Below are positions 1 to 8,764 of a DNA stretch of 48,402 nt, piece after piece. The stretch lies in contig JACPAY010000007.1 of assembly GCA_016180575.1 (NCBI GenBank), positions 77,642 to 126,043 on the forward strand, read 5' to 3'. Under the pieces are notes generated by a model that had not been told where the DNA came from, did no database searches, and saw only the letters and a list, made by a program, of their open reading frames with translations. A program made the translations under genes and the position numbers. Positions within the stretch are counted from its first letter, which is position 1. Every line of letters starts with the position of its first letter. This DNA is from Candidatus Omnitrophota bacterium (lineage in GTDB: Bacteria > Omnitrophota > Gorgyraeia > Aquiviventales > Aquiviventaceae).

Positions 1-99
1 GGCACGCTGGCCTACGGCGCGCATCTGGGCGGCCGCCTGGTGTATGAGTTCGGCGTCGGAGGGGCCTTCGGCGCACCGGGGGTTGTGCTCCGCCGGTGA
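1..99 (+). CDS. C-terminal fragment of a membrane protein, possibly DUF2231-like (truncated by window start)
   Basis: Frame 1 open from base 1 to TGA at 97-99: GTLAYGAHLGGRLVYEFGVGGAFGAPGVVLRR; HLGGRLVYEFGVG resembles the C-terminus of DUF2231-type membrane proteins. Confidence 0.4.
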   Translation, partial: GTLAYGAHLGGRLVYEFGVGGAFGAPGVVLRR

Positions 100-111
100 A
101 CCGTGTACACT
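83..111 (+). promoter_or_regulatory. Candidate sigma70-type promoter TTGTGC-N17-TACACT
   Basis: -35 at 83-88, 17 bp spacer, -10 at 106-111, 9 nt before ATG at 121. Confidence 0.4.
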
Positions 112-120
112 TTTGAGGCC

Positions 121-1206
121 ATGGAAACCCGCCACGCCTACACGACCCACAACAGCGCCGTCGACGCGCAGATCGCGGCCCTCGTCAACTCCTTCGGCGA
201 CGACCTGGACCGCCGCCTGCTGGCCGAGATGATGGTCTCGGTCTACCGCCTGGGCGCCGACAGCTCCACCCATGGCGACCTCAAGCTCCTGAATTCCGCC
301 CTGAAGGAGCTGCGCTATGCCTTCAAGATCTTCCGCCCCTACCGCGCGATCCGCAAGGTCGCCATGTTCGGGTCCTCCCGGGTGTCCCGCCACCACCCGG
401 CCTACGCGATGGCGAGGGCGTTCGGCCGCCTGATGGCCCAGGCCGACTGGACGGTGATCACCGGCGCCGCCAGCGGCATCATGCGGGCGGGGCATGAAGG
501 CGCCGGGCGCGTGAAGAGCTTCGGGCTGAACATCCGGCTGCCGTTCGAGCAGGAGGCCAACCCGGTCATCGCCGGCGACACGAAGCTGATCAACTGCAAG
601 TACTTCTTCACCCGGAAGCTGCTGTTCATCAAGGAATCGCACGCCACCGCCCTCTTCCCGGGCGGGTTCGGGACGCTCGACGAGGGATTCGAGTCGCTCA
701 CCCTCGTCCAGACCGGGAAATCCGACCCGCGCCCCATCGTCTTCGTGGACCTGCCCCACGGCAGGTTCTGGGCGCCGCTCATCCGGTTCTTCGAAGAGCA
801 GCTCGTCGCGGGCGGCATGATCGCGCCCTCCGATCCCGCCGTCTACCGGGTCGTGCACTCCGCCGAGGAGGCCGCCGAGGCGATCCTGCGCTTCTACTCG
901 GTGTACCACTCGCTGCGGTACGTCGGCGACCGGCTGGTCCTGCGCCTGAACAGGCGCCTGCCGGATGAGGCGGTCGCGCGCCTTTCGCGCGAGTTCCGCG
1001 ACATCCTGCGCGCCGATGGGATCGAGCAGGGGCACGCCCTGCCGCAGGAAGCCGATGAGCCGCAGCTGTCGCACCTCGCCCGGCTCATCCTGCGGTTCAA
1101 CCGGAAGGACTTCGGCCGGCTCCTCCAGTTCATCCACCGGCTCAACGACCTCGGAACAACAAGCGAAGTCACAAGTCACACGTCACAAGTCACACGTCCG
1201 CGCTAG
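121..1206 (+). CDS. LOG family (lysine decarboxylase-like / TIGR00730-related) protein
   Basis: MFGSSRV..., GAASGIMRAGHEGAGR, PGGFGTLDEGFE motif typical of the LOG family; alternative GTG start at 103. Confidence 0.8.
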   Translation: METRHAYTTHNSAVDAQIAALVNSFGDDLDRRLLAEMMVSVYRLGADSSTHGDLKLLNSALKELRYAFKIFRPYRAIRKVAMFGSSRVSRHHPAYAMARAFGRLMAQADWTVITGAASGIMRAGHEGAGRVKSFGLNIRLPFEQEANPVIAGDTKLINCKYFFTRKLLFIKESHATALFPGGFGTLDEGFESLTLVQTGKSDPRPIVFVDLPHGRFWAPLIRFFEEQLVAGGMIAPSDPAVYRVVHSAEEAAEAILRFYSVYHSLRYVGDRLVLRLNRRLPDEAVARLSREFRDILRADGIEQGHALPQEADEPQLSHLARLILRFNRKDFGRLLQFIHRLNDLGTTSEVTSHTSQVTRPR

Positions 1207-1297
1207 AGCCCCGTAGAACAACTTCCCGCTTTCCAAGAACCGTTTAACCCTTTAGACTGGTACCCGTAACGTGTGACCTGTGACGTGTCACCTGTGA
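1167..1297. repeat. Heptamer inverted-repeat element, GTGACGT-type: left arm 1167-1198, right arm 1270-1297
   Basis: Left arm agtcaca agtcaca cgtcaca agtcaca cgtc; right arm cgtgtga cctgtga cgtgtca cctgtga; both in exact 7-bp register and mutually complementary. Confidence 0.8.
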
Positions 1298-1309
1298 CGC
1301 TCTTCGATC

Positions 1310-4300
1310 ATGCTCCACGCCGACTTCGTCCACCTGCACCTCCACACGAACTACTCCCTCCTGGATGGCGCCTGCCGCATCGGCCCGCTCGTGAAGCGCG
1401 CGGCCGAGCTGAAGTTCCCCGCGATGGCGATGACCGACCACGGCAACCTCTTCGGGGCGATCGAGTTCTACGAGACGTGCACGAAGGCGGGCATCAAGCC
1501 CATCATCGGCGTGGAGGGCTACATCGCCCCCAAGAGCCGCTTCGACAAGTCCGGGACCGGCATCCGGGACACCAACGCCCATCTGGTGCTGCTCGCCAAG
1601 GACGAGGCCGGCTACGCCAACCTCATGCGCCTGGTCACCGCCGGCTACCTCGAGGGGTTCTACTACAAGCCCCGGATCGACAAGGAGATCCTGGCGCAGC
1701 ACAAGGAGGGGCTGCTCCTCCTGACGAGCTGCCTCAAGGGCGTGCTGAACGTCCACCTCGCGCAGGACCAATGGGACCTCGCGCGCAGGGAGCTGGACGA
1801 CTTCATCCAGATCCTCGGCAAAGAGAACGTCTACGTCGAGCTGCAGCGCCACGGCCTGCCGCTCGAGGACAAGGTCCGCCCGCTGCTGCGCCGCCTGGCG
1901 CAGGACGCCGGGGTCCGGTGCGTCGCCACCAACGACGTCCACTACATCGAGCAATCACACGCCGAGGCGCACGACGCGCTCATGGCCATCCAGACGCAGA
2001 CGACGGTGGACGACCCGCACCGCCTGCGCTATGAGCAGCCGGCGTTCTTCCTGAAGTCCGCCGAGGAGATGAAAGCGCTCTTCAGCGAGGAGCCGGACGC
2101 CCTGGCGGCGACGCTGGAGATCGCGGAGCGGTGCAACCTGGAGCTGGAGTTCGGGAAGATCCACCTGCCGCACTACGAGCCGCCGGCGGGGAAGAGCCAG
2201 CACGCGTACCTGGAGGAGCTCTGCGCCAACGGCCTCAGGGGCCGCTACGGCGAGGCCACGCCGGCGCTCGCGGAGCGGCTCGAGCATGAGCTGGCGGTCA
2301 TCCAGCAGGCGGGCTACACCAGCTACTTCCTCATCGTCTGGGACTTCGTGCGGTTCGCCAAGGAGCGGGGGATCCCGGTGGGGCCCGGCCGGGGCTCCGC
2401 GGCGGGGAGCCTGGCGAGCTACTGCCTCGGGATCACCGACATCGACCCGCTGAAGTACGACCTCCTCTTCGAGCGGTTCCTGAACCCCCAGCGCGTCACG
2501 CAGCCCGACATCGACATCGACTTCTGCTACGAGCGCCGCAACGAGGTCATCGATTACGTCGTCCAGAAATACGGGAAGACCAACGTCGCCCAGATCATCA
2601 CCTTCGGGACGATGCAGGCGAAGGCGGTCGTGCGCGACGTCGCGCGCGTCATGAAGCTCTCCTACGCCGAGGCGGACCGGCTGGCCAAGCTGATCCCGAA
2701 CGAGCTGGACATCACCCTCTCGCGCGCCCTCGCCGAGGTGCCGGAGCTGGTCCACGCCTACCGCACGAGCGAGCAGGTGCAGCAGCTCATGGACACGGCG
2801 CTGGTCCTCGAAGGCCTCACGCGCCACGCCTCCACCCATGCGGCGGGGATCACCATCGCCGACAAGCCGCTCACCGAGTACGCGCCGCTCTTCAAGAGCC
2901 ACGACGGCCAGATCACGACCGGCTTCGACATGACGGCGCTGGAGCACATCGGGCTGCTGAAGATCGACATGCTCGGGCTGCGCACCCTCACGGTCATCGA
3001 CGAGGCGGTCAAGCTCATCGAGCGGCGGCACGGGACGCTCATCAACATCGACGCGCTGCCCCTCGATGACCCGGAGACCTTCCAGCTCCTGGCGCGCGCC
3101 GAGACGATGGGCGTGTTCCAGCTGGAAAGCTCCGGGATGCGGGACCTCCTCAAGAAGATCAAGCCCACCCAGTTCGAGGACATCATCTCGGTCATCGCGC
3201 TCTTCCGGCCGGGCCCCATCGGCTCCGGGATGCTCGATGAGTTCATGAAGCGCAAGCACGGCGAGATCGCGATCCGCTACGAGCACCCGCGCCTCGAACC
3301 AATCCTCAAGTCGACGTACGCCGTCATCGTGTTTCAGGAACAGGTCATGCGCATCGCGAGCGACCTCGCCGGCTTCTCGCTCGCCCAGGCCGACCTGCTG
3401 CGCCGCGCGATGGGGAAGAAGATCCCCGAGGTCATGGAGGCGCAGCGCAAGGCGTTCGTCGACGGGTGCAGGAAGAACGGCATCACCGAGCGCACCGCGA
3501 GCCGCATCTTCGACCTGATGGAGCACTTCGCGGGGTACGGCTTCAACAAGAGCCACAGCGCCGCCTACGCGCTCATCTCATACCGCACCGCGTACCTCAA
3601 GGCGCGCTATCCGGCCGAGTTCATGACCGCACTGCTCACGAGCGAGATGGGCAACACCGACAAGCTCGTCGTCTACCTGGACGAGGCCAAGCGCACGGGC
3701 CTGGCGGTGCTCCCGCCGGACGTGAACGAGAGCCAGGCGTTCTTCACGGTGGCGGACGCGCGCACGATCCGCTGCGGCCTGGGGGTCATCAAGAACGTGG
3801 GGTTGGCCGCCATCGACTCGCTCATCCAGGCGCGGGCGGCCCGCCTGTCTGCCGTCCCGTCCGGGACGGGACAGGCAGGCGGGCGGTTCCGGACGGTGCA
3901 GGAGCTCTGCCGCGACGTGGACCTGCGGCTCATGAACCGCAAGGTGTGCGAGAGCCTCATCAAGTCGGGCGCCTGCGACAGCATGGGGCTCTCGCGCGCG
4001 GCGCTCCTGGCGAGCCTCGACCAGGCGATGGAAGAGGCCACGAGCCTGCAGAAGGACCGGGTGCGCGGCCAGCTCACCTTCTTCGACTCGCTCGCCGAGA
4101 GCCCGCCCGTCACGCCGGCGGGCGGCGCCCCGGCCCATGGAAGCCTGCCAGCGGGGGTGAGCCGGCTGCGGGACTGGCCGGAGAGCCAGAAGCTCGCGTT
4201 TGAGAAGACGCTGCTCGGCTTCTACGTGTCCGGGCATCCGCTGGCCCGCTATGAGCGCACGTTGAAGCTGTTCGCCACCGCCACCTCCCGGCAGCTCCTC

Positions 4301-4870
4301 CAGCTGGAGGAGGGGGGCATGGCCACGGTCGGCGGCATGCTGACCAAGATCAAGCACACGACCACCAAGAAAACCAACGAGCAGATGGCGGTCTGCCTGC
4401 TGGAAGATCTGCAGGGCGATGTGGAGGTGCTGGTGTTCCCCAACAGCTTCGCGCAGCTGGCGCCGCAGCTGAAGCCCAACGCCATCGTGTTCGTGGAGGG
4501 CCGGGTGGCCATCCGGGAGGACCGGCCGCGGCTCATCGCCCAGCAGATCATCCCCATCGAGCAGGGCGGCAGCAAGCTCGCCCAGGGGATGGAGCTCATC
4601 CTGCGCCAGTACGAGCAGAAGGAGATGCTCGAGCAGCTGAAGGGGGTGCTCGCCCGCTTTCCGGGAACGGTGCCGATCACGCTCCGCCTCGAGGTCCCCA
4701 ACCAGGCCGCGGTGCGCCTGCGCCTGGCGGAGCAGTTCAAAGTGGAGCCGCGACAAGAGCTTCTCGACGCGCTCGACGAGCTGCTGGGCCAGGAGGCGGT
4801 GCTCATCAAGCGGCAGCCCCCCTCGATGGGGGTGCGCGGCGGCCGGGGGGCAGCCGTTTCCGCGGCTTGA
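1310..4870 (+). CDS. dnaE: DNA polymerase III subunit alpha
   Basis: 1186 aa; PHP N-terminus (FVHLHLHTNYSLLDGA), GPGRGSAAGSLASYCLGITDIDPL, PDIDIDFCYERR, OB-fold C-terminus. Confidence 0.97.
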   Translation: MLHADFVHLHLHTNYSLLDGACRIGPLVKRAAELKFPAMAMTDHGNLFGAIEFYETCTKAGIKPIIGVEGYIAPKSRFDKSGTGIRDTNAHLVLLAKDEAGYANLMRLVTAGYLEGFYYKPRIDKEILAQHKEGLLLLTSCLKGVLNVHLAQDQWDLARRELDDFIQILGKENVYVELQRHGLPLEDKVRPLLRRLAQDAGVRCVATNDVHYIEQSHAEAHDALMAIQTQTTVDDPHRLRYEQPAFFLKSAEEMKALFSEEPDALAATLEIAERCNLELEFGKIHLPHYEPPAGKSQHAYLEELCANGLRGRYGEATPALAERLEHELAVIQQAGYTSYFLIVWDFVRFAKERGIPVGPGRGSAAGSLASYCLGITDIDPLKYDLLFERFLNPQRVTQPDIDIDFCYERRNEVIDYVVQKYGKTNVAQIITFGTMQAKAVVRDVARVMKLSYAEADRLAKLIPNELDITLSRALAEVPELVHAYRTSEQVQQLMDTALVLEGLTRHASTHAAGITIADKPLTEYAPLFKSHDGQITTGFDMTALEHIGLLKIDMLGLRTLTVIDEAVKLIERRHGTLINIDALPLDDPETFQLLARAETMGVFQLESSGMRDLLKKIKPTQFEDIISVIALFRPGPIGSGMLDEFMKRKHGEIAIRYEHPRLEPILKSTYAVIVFQEQVMRIASDLAGFSLAQADLLRRAMGKKIPEVMEAQRKAFVDGCRKNGITERTASRIFDLMEHFAGYGFNKSHSAAYALISYRTAYLKARYPAEFMTALLTSEMGNTDKLVVYLDEAKRTGLAVLPPDVNESQAFFTVADARTIRCGLGVIKNVGLAAIDSLIQARAARLSAVPSGTGQAGGRFRTVQELCRDVDLRLMNRKVCESLIKSGACDSMGLSRAALLASLDQAMEEATSLQKDRVRGQLTFFDSLAESPPVTPAGGAPAHGSLPAGVSRLRDWPESQKLAFEKTLLGFYVSGHPLARYERTLKLFATATSRQLLQLEEGGMATVGGMLTKIKHTTTKKTNEQMAVCLLEDLQGDVEVLVFPNSFAQLAPQLKPNAIVFVEGRVAIREDRPRLIAQQIIPIEQGGSKLAQGMELILRQYEQKEMLEQLKGVLARFPGTVPITLRLEVPNQAAVRLRLAEQFKVEPRQELLDALDELLGQEAVLIKRQPPSMGVRGGRGAAVSAA
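3841..3882. repeat. Palindromic element inside dnaE (in frame)
   Basis: ccgcctgtctgccgtcccgtccgggacgggacaggcaggcgg, imperfect palindrome; encodes an extra RLSAVPSGTGQA. Confidence 0.75.
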
Positions 4871-4895
4871 CAAACTCCGGGAAGCGTGTTAAGGT
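4867..4895 (+). promoter_or_regulatory. Candidate sigma70-type promoter TTGACA-N17-TAAGGT for the HU gene
   Basis: TTGACA 4867-4872, TAAGGT 4890-4895, 17 bp spacing; overlaps the dnaE stop codon. Confidence 0.65.
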
Positions 4896-4905
4896 AAGCC
4901 TTCCT

Positions 4906-5184
4906 ATGGCGCTGACTAAGAAGGACTTAGTGTTGGCGGTGGCGAAGGACACCGGGATCACCCAGGTGGACGTCAAGCGGGTGGTCCAGCGGACCCTGGA
5001 CCATCTCGTGGAGAGCCTGAAGGAAGGGAAGACCATCGAGTTGCGCAACTTCGGCGTCTTCAAGGTGCGGCAGCGCGCGCCCCGACGCGGCCGCAACCCG
5101 AAAACGGGCCAGGAAGTCCCCGTGCCGCCCAAGCGGGTCGTGGTCTTCAAGCCTGGCCTGCTCATGCGCCAGGACATCAAGTAA
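4906..5184 (+). CDS. HU/IHF family DNA-binding protein
   Basis: MALTKKDLVLAVAKDTGITQ...ELRNFGVFKVRQRAPRRGRNPKTGQEV. Confidence 0.93.
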   Translation: MALTKKDLVLAVAKDTGITQVDVKRVVQRTLDHLVESLKEGKTIELRNFGVFKVRQRAPRRGRNPKTGQEVPVPPKRVVVFKPGLLMRQDIK

Positions 5185-5225
5185 CGCTCCACACGAGTAG
5201 CTCCATCACCTTCCTGAAGTAGTTC

Positions 5226-6548
5226 ATGGGATTCCAGGCCGTCCGGGGCACAACCGATCTCCTGCCCGACGAGGTGGCGCGCTGGTCCGCGGTGGAGCAC
5301 ACCGCCAGGCGCCTGTCCCGCCTGTACGGCTACCGAGAGATCCGCACCCCCATCATCGAGGAGGCCGGCCTCTTCCTGCGCTCGGTCGGCGAGACCACCG
5401 ACATCATCCAGAAAGAGATGTTCCGCTTCGAGGACCGGGGCGGGCACGACCTCGTCCTGCGGCCCGAGGCGACCGCCTCCGTCGTCCGCGCCTACCTGGA
5501 GCACCACCTCCACAAGACCGAGGGGTTCGCGAAGCTGTTCTATCTTGGCCCCATGTTCCGGGCCGAGCGGCCGCAGGCCGGCCGGTTCCGGCAGTTCCAT
5601 CAGTTCGGGGTGGAGGCGATCGGCTCCGGCAGCGCCTGGGTGGACGTCGAGGCGATCCTGCTCTGCGCACAGATCCTGCGCGCCTGCGGCCTGCCTGCCG
5701 CGCTACCGTCGCAACCGACTGGCGCGGCGCAGGCAGGCGTCGCCGGCGCGACCGTCTGGCTCGCCAGCATGGGATGCCGCGCGGACCAGAAGCGCTCGGC
5801 CGAGGCGCTGCGCAAGCGGTTGAGCCCGCACCGCGCCAAGCTGTGCAAGGAGTGCCAGGCGCGGTTTGACAAGAACGTCTTCCGCGTCCTCGACTGCAAG
5901 AACCCCTCCTGCCGCGCGATCGCCTGGGAAACACCCGGCTCGCCCTTCCTGCTCTGCGACGCCTGCGCCGCGCACTTCGACGAGGTGCGCCGGGGTGTGC
6001 GCGAGGCCGGCGTGGCGTTCGACGACACCAAGGTCTTCGCGCGGGGGCTGGACTACTACACCCGCACCGTCTTCGAGGTCCGCGTCCAGGGCCTCGGCGC
6101 CCAGGACGCGGTCGCGGCGGGCGGGCGGTACGACCACCTCGTCGAGGAGCTGGGGGGGCCTCCGCTCGGCGCGGTGGGATTTGCCGCCGGCATCGAGCGG
6201 CTCCTGATGGCGCTCAAGCAGGGCGCCGCCGAGGCCCCGAGCCCCGCGCGGCGCGGCGTGTACCTTGCGGTCGCGCAGGCGGCGCTGCTGGGCGACGGCT
6301 TCCGCCTCGTGCACCGCCTGCGCGAGCGGGGGGTGGCGGCGCTCATGGACTACGACGGCAAGAGCCTCAAGGCGCAGCTGCGGGAGGCGGACAAGCTCGG
6401 CTGCCGGCTCGTTGCGATCCTCGGCGAAGCGGAGCGGACGCAGGGCGCGATGACGCTCAAGGACCTGGAGCAGGGCAGCCAGCAGACCGTCGCGCTCGAC
6501 GCCTTTGTGGAGGAAGCCGCGAAACAGGCCAAGGCTACATGCCATTGA
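5226..6548 (+). CDS. hisS: Histidyl-tRNA synthetase
   Basis: RGTTDLLPDE, class II motifs, ARGLDYYTRTVFEV. Confidence 0.96.
   Translation: MGFQAVRGTTDLLPDEVARWSAVEHTARRLSRLYGYREIRTPIIEEAGLFLRSVGETTDIIQKEMFRFEDRGGHDLVLRPEATASVVRAYLEHHLHKTEGFAKLFYLGPMFRAERPQAGRFRQFHQFGVEAIGSGSAWVDVEAILLCAQILRACGLPAALPSQPTGAAQAGVAGATVWLASMGCRADQKRSAEALRKRLSPHRAKLCKECQARFDKNVFRVLDCKNPSCRAIAWETPGSPFLLCDACAAHFDEVRRGVREAGVAFDDTKVFARGLDYYTRTVFEVRVQGLGAQDAVAAGGRYDHLVEELGGPPLGAVGFAAGIERLLMALKQGAAEAPSPARRGVYLAVAQAALLGDGFRLVHRLRERGVAALMDYDGKSLKAQLREADKLGCRLVAILGEAERTQGAMTLKDLEQGSQQTVALDAFVEEAAKQAKATCH
5689..5738. repeat. Palindromic element inside hisS (in frame)
   Basis: gcctgcctgccgcgc...gcgcggcgcaggcaggc inverted repeat; encodes an extra PAALPSQPTGAAQAG segment. 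Confidence 0.7.
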
Positions 6549-6582
6549 ACACGATTGGCTGCTCCGCCGAACACCTACGTGT

Positions 6583-6681
6583 GGCCGCGGGTGACGCGGA
6601 GCCGGGGACCCCGCCGCCTGCCCGCAGGCCGACGAGGCCGAGGACAGCCGGCGGGGTGGCGGCGCGGCAGGACCCGCGGCC
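6583..6681. repeat. About 100-bp palindromic element, copy 1 (hisS-aspS spacer)
   Basis: Terminal inverted repeat GGCCGCGGGT...ACCCGCGGCC; near-identical to 8661-8764 except the apex. Confidence 0.88.
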
Positions 6682-6701
6682 TTTGGATTTTGGATTCCGT
6701 C

Positions 6702-8108
6702 ATGATGCGCACGCACGGCTGCGGCGAGCTGCGGGAGGCCGACATCGGGCGGGCGGTCACGCTCTGCGGCTGGCTCCACCGGCGGCGAGACCACGGCGGC
6801 GTGAGCTTCCTCGACCTGCGCGACCGCTCGGGCCTGGCCCAGGTCGTCTTCAACGCGAAGACTCAGCCCGCGCTCCACCAGCAGGCCAAGGGGTTCGGCC
6901 CCGAGTACGTCCTGCGCATCGAGGGCGCCGTGCGCGCCCGCCCGAAGGGGTCGGAGAACCCCAAGCTCCCCTCCGGCATGGTCGAGGTCGAGGCGACCGC
7001 GGTCACCGTGCTGAACCCCGCCGTGGCGCCGCCGTTTGAAATCGACGATCAGGGGGACCTCTCGGAGGACGTGCGCATGCAGTGGCGCTACCTCGACCTC
7101 CGGCGGCCCGCGAGCCAGCAGAAGCTCATCCTGCGCCACCGCGTCATCCACCGCATCCGAGACGTCCTGGACCGGCTGCAGTTCGTCGAGGTGGAAACGC
7201 CCATCCTCACGAAGTCCACGCCGGAGGGCGCGCGCGACTACCTCGTGCCCTCGCGCCTCAACCAGGGGCGGTTCTTCGCGCTGCCCCAATCGCCGCAGCT
7301 CTTCAAGCAGCTCCTCATGGTGGCGGGCCTGGAGCGCTACTTCCAGATCGCCCGCTGCTTCCGCGACGAAGACCTGCGGGCCGACCGCCAGCCGGAGTTC
7401 ACCCAGCTGGACCTGGAGATGTCCTTCATCGAGGAGGAGGACGTCTTCGCCGTCATCGAGGAAATACTCGGCGAGGTGTTCCAGGAGGCGCTCGGCGTGG
7501 CGCTGCCGCGGCCGTTCCCCCGCCTGACCCACCGGCAGGCGCTGGCGGCCCATCAGACCGAGAAGCCCGACCTGCACACCGAGCGTCTGCCGTGGGCCTT
7601 CTGCTGGGTGACCGAGTTCCCGCTCTTCCAGTGGGATGACCAGGGCAAGCGCTGGGAGGCCGCGCATCACCCGTTCACCTCCCCGCACCCCGAGGACCTT
7701 TCGCGGCTCGCCGGCGAGCCGGGCACGGTGCGCGCGCGGGCCTACGATCTCGTCCTCAACGGCGTCGAGCTCGGCTCAGGGAGCATCCGGATCCATGACG
7801 CGGCGCTGCAGCGCCGCGTGTTCGCGGTCCTGGGCCTTGAGGAGGCGATCGTGCAGGAACGGTTCGGGTTCCTCCTGCAGGCGTTCACGTACGGCGCCCC
7901 GCCGCATGGGGGGTTCGCCCTGGGCCTCGACCGGCTCGTGGCGCTCATGACGCGCACCCCCTCCATCCGAGATGTCATTGCGTTTCCGAAAACCCAAAAA
8001 GCCGTGGACCCGGTCACCGAGGCGCCATCGTCCGTCACCGAGACGCAGTTGAAGGAATTGGGGATCGCCGTGCTCACCGCAAAAGCCAAAGGAGGTCGTG
8101 ATGCCTAG
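6702..8108 (+). CDS. aspS: Aspartyl-tRNA synthetase, bacterial type, GAD domain apparently absent
   Basis: MRTHGCGELREADIGRAVTLCGWLHRRRDHGGVSF, HHPFTSPHPEDL, GSIRIHD, GYG-like APPHGGFALGLDRL, RDVIAFPKTQ. Confidence 0.95.
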   Translation: MMRTHGCGELREADIGRAVTLCGWLHRRRDHGGVSFLDLRDRSGLAQVVFNAKTQPALHQQAKGFGPEYVLRIEGAVRARPKGSENPKLPSGMVEVEATAVTVLNPAVAPPFEIDDQGDLSEDVRMQWRYLDLRRPASQQKLILRHRVIHRIRDVLDRLQFVEVETPILTKSTPEGARDYLVPSRLNQGRFFALPQSPQLFKQLLMVAGLERYFQIARCFRDEDLRADRQPEFTQLDLEMSFIEEEDVFAVIEEILGEVFQEALGVALPRPFPRLTHRQALAAHQTEKPDLHTERLPWAFCWVTEFPLFQWDDQGKRWEAAHHPFTSPHPEDLSRLAGEPGTVRARAYDLVLNGVELGSGSIRIHDAALQRRVFAVLGLEEAIVQERFGFLLQAFTYGAPPHGGFALGLDRLVALMTRTPSIRDVIAFPKTQKAVDPVTEAPSSVTETQLKELGIAVLTAKAKGGRDA

Positions 8109-8649
8109 AGCGAGTTGGACCGTGCTCGGCGCAGGATGCGCGCTGCTCCTCGCCGGGTGCCGCGCCGCTACCAAGGTGGTGGACGTCCCGCGCGTGGATC
8201 TGGAGCTGGCGGGCGGCAACCGCGGCTATCTCATCGGAAGCCCCCCTGAGGCGGGCGAGCTGAAGACGACGCGCCAGATGATGGAGGCCACCGTCGAGGT
8301 GCCGAGCTTCTATAAGCCCAAGCGGCTCGGCGCGCCGGTCGGCGGCGGCGTCCCGGTCGCGCCGGAGGGCCTGATGCCATCCGAGCCGGAGACGGCCGGC
8401 GAGCCACAGGCCCCTCCGCAGCGGTACGACAGCTACGTCGTCCAGAAGGGCGACAGCCTCTGGTCCATCGCGGCCAAGCCGGAGGTCTATGGCAAGGCGA
8501 CCTACTGGCGGCGGCTCTTTGACGCCAACCGCGACCTGCTCAAGAGCCCGGACCACCTGAAGGCCGGCATGACGCTCAAGATCCCGCGCGGCGGCGAGGG
8601 CGCCGGCGAGACGATGTACGATGACGAGGGCATCAGCTATAAAAAGTGA
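8101..8649 (+). CDS. LysM domain lipoprotein
   Basis: Lipobox LLAGC; YVVQKGDSLWSIAAKPEVYGKATYWRRLFDANRDLLKSPDHLKAGMTLKIP LysM module. Confidence 0.85.
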   Translation: MPRASWTVLGAGCALLLAGCRAATKVVDVPRVDLELAGGNRGYLIGSPPEAGELKTTRQMMEATVEVPSFYKPKRLGAPVGGGVPVAPEGLMPSEPETAGEPQAPPQRYDSYVVQKGDSLWSIAAKPEVYGKATYWRRLFDANRDLLKSPDHLKAGMTLKIPRGGEGAGETMYDDEGISYKK

Positions 8650-8660
8650 GCGCGGGGAGG

Positions 8661-8764
8661 GGCCGCGGGTGACGCGGAGCCGGGGCCCCCGCCGCCTGCC
8701 CGCAGTCCCGCCGATGGCGGGACGAGGACAGCCGGCGGGGTGGCGGCGCGGCAGGACCGTGGTC
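8661..8764. repeat. About 100-bp palindromic element, copy 2 (5' end of phoH)
   Basis: Same as 6583-6681 except apex gtcccgccgatggcgggac replaces ggccgacgaggcc (+6 bp) and a diverged 3' terminus. Confidence 0.88.

Noticed and set aside
6555-6701. N-terminal extension of AspRS from 6555
   Set aside because: Conserved AspRS start aligns to ATG 6702/6705; upstream residues come from the palindromic element and are probably not translated as AspRS
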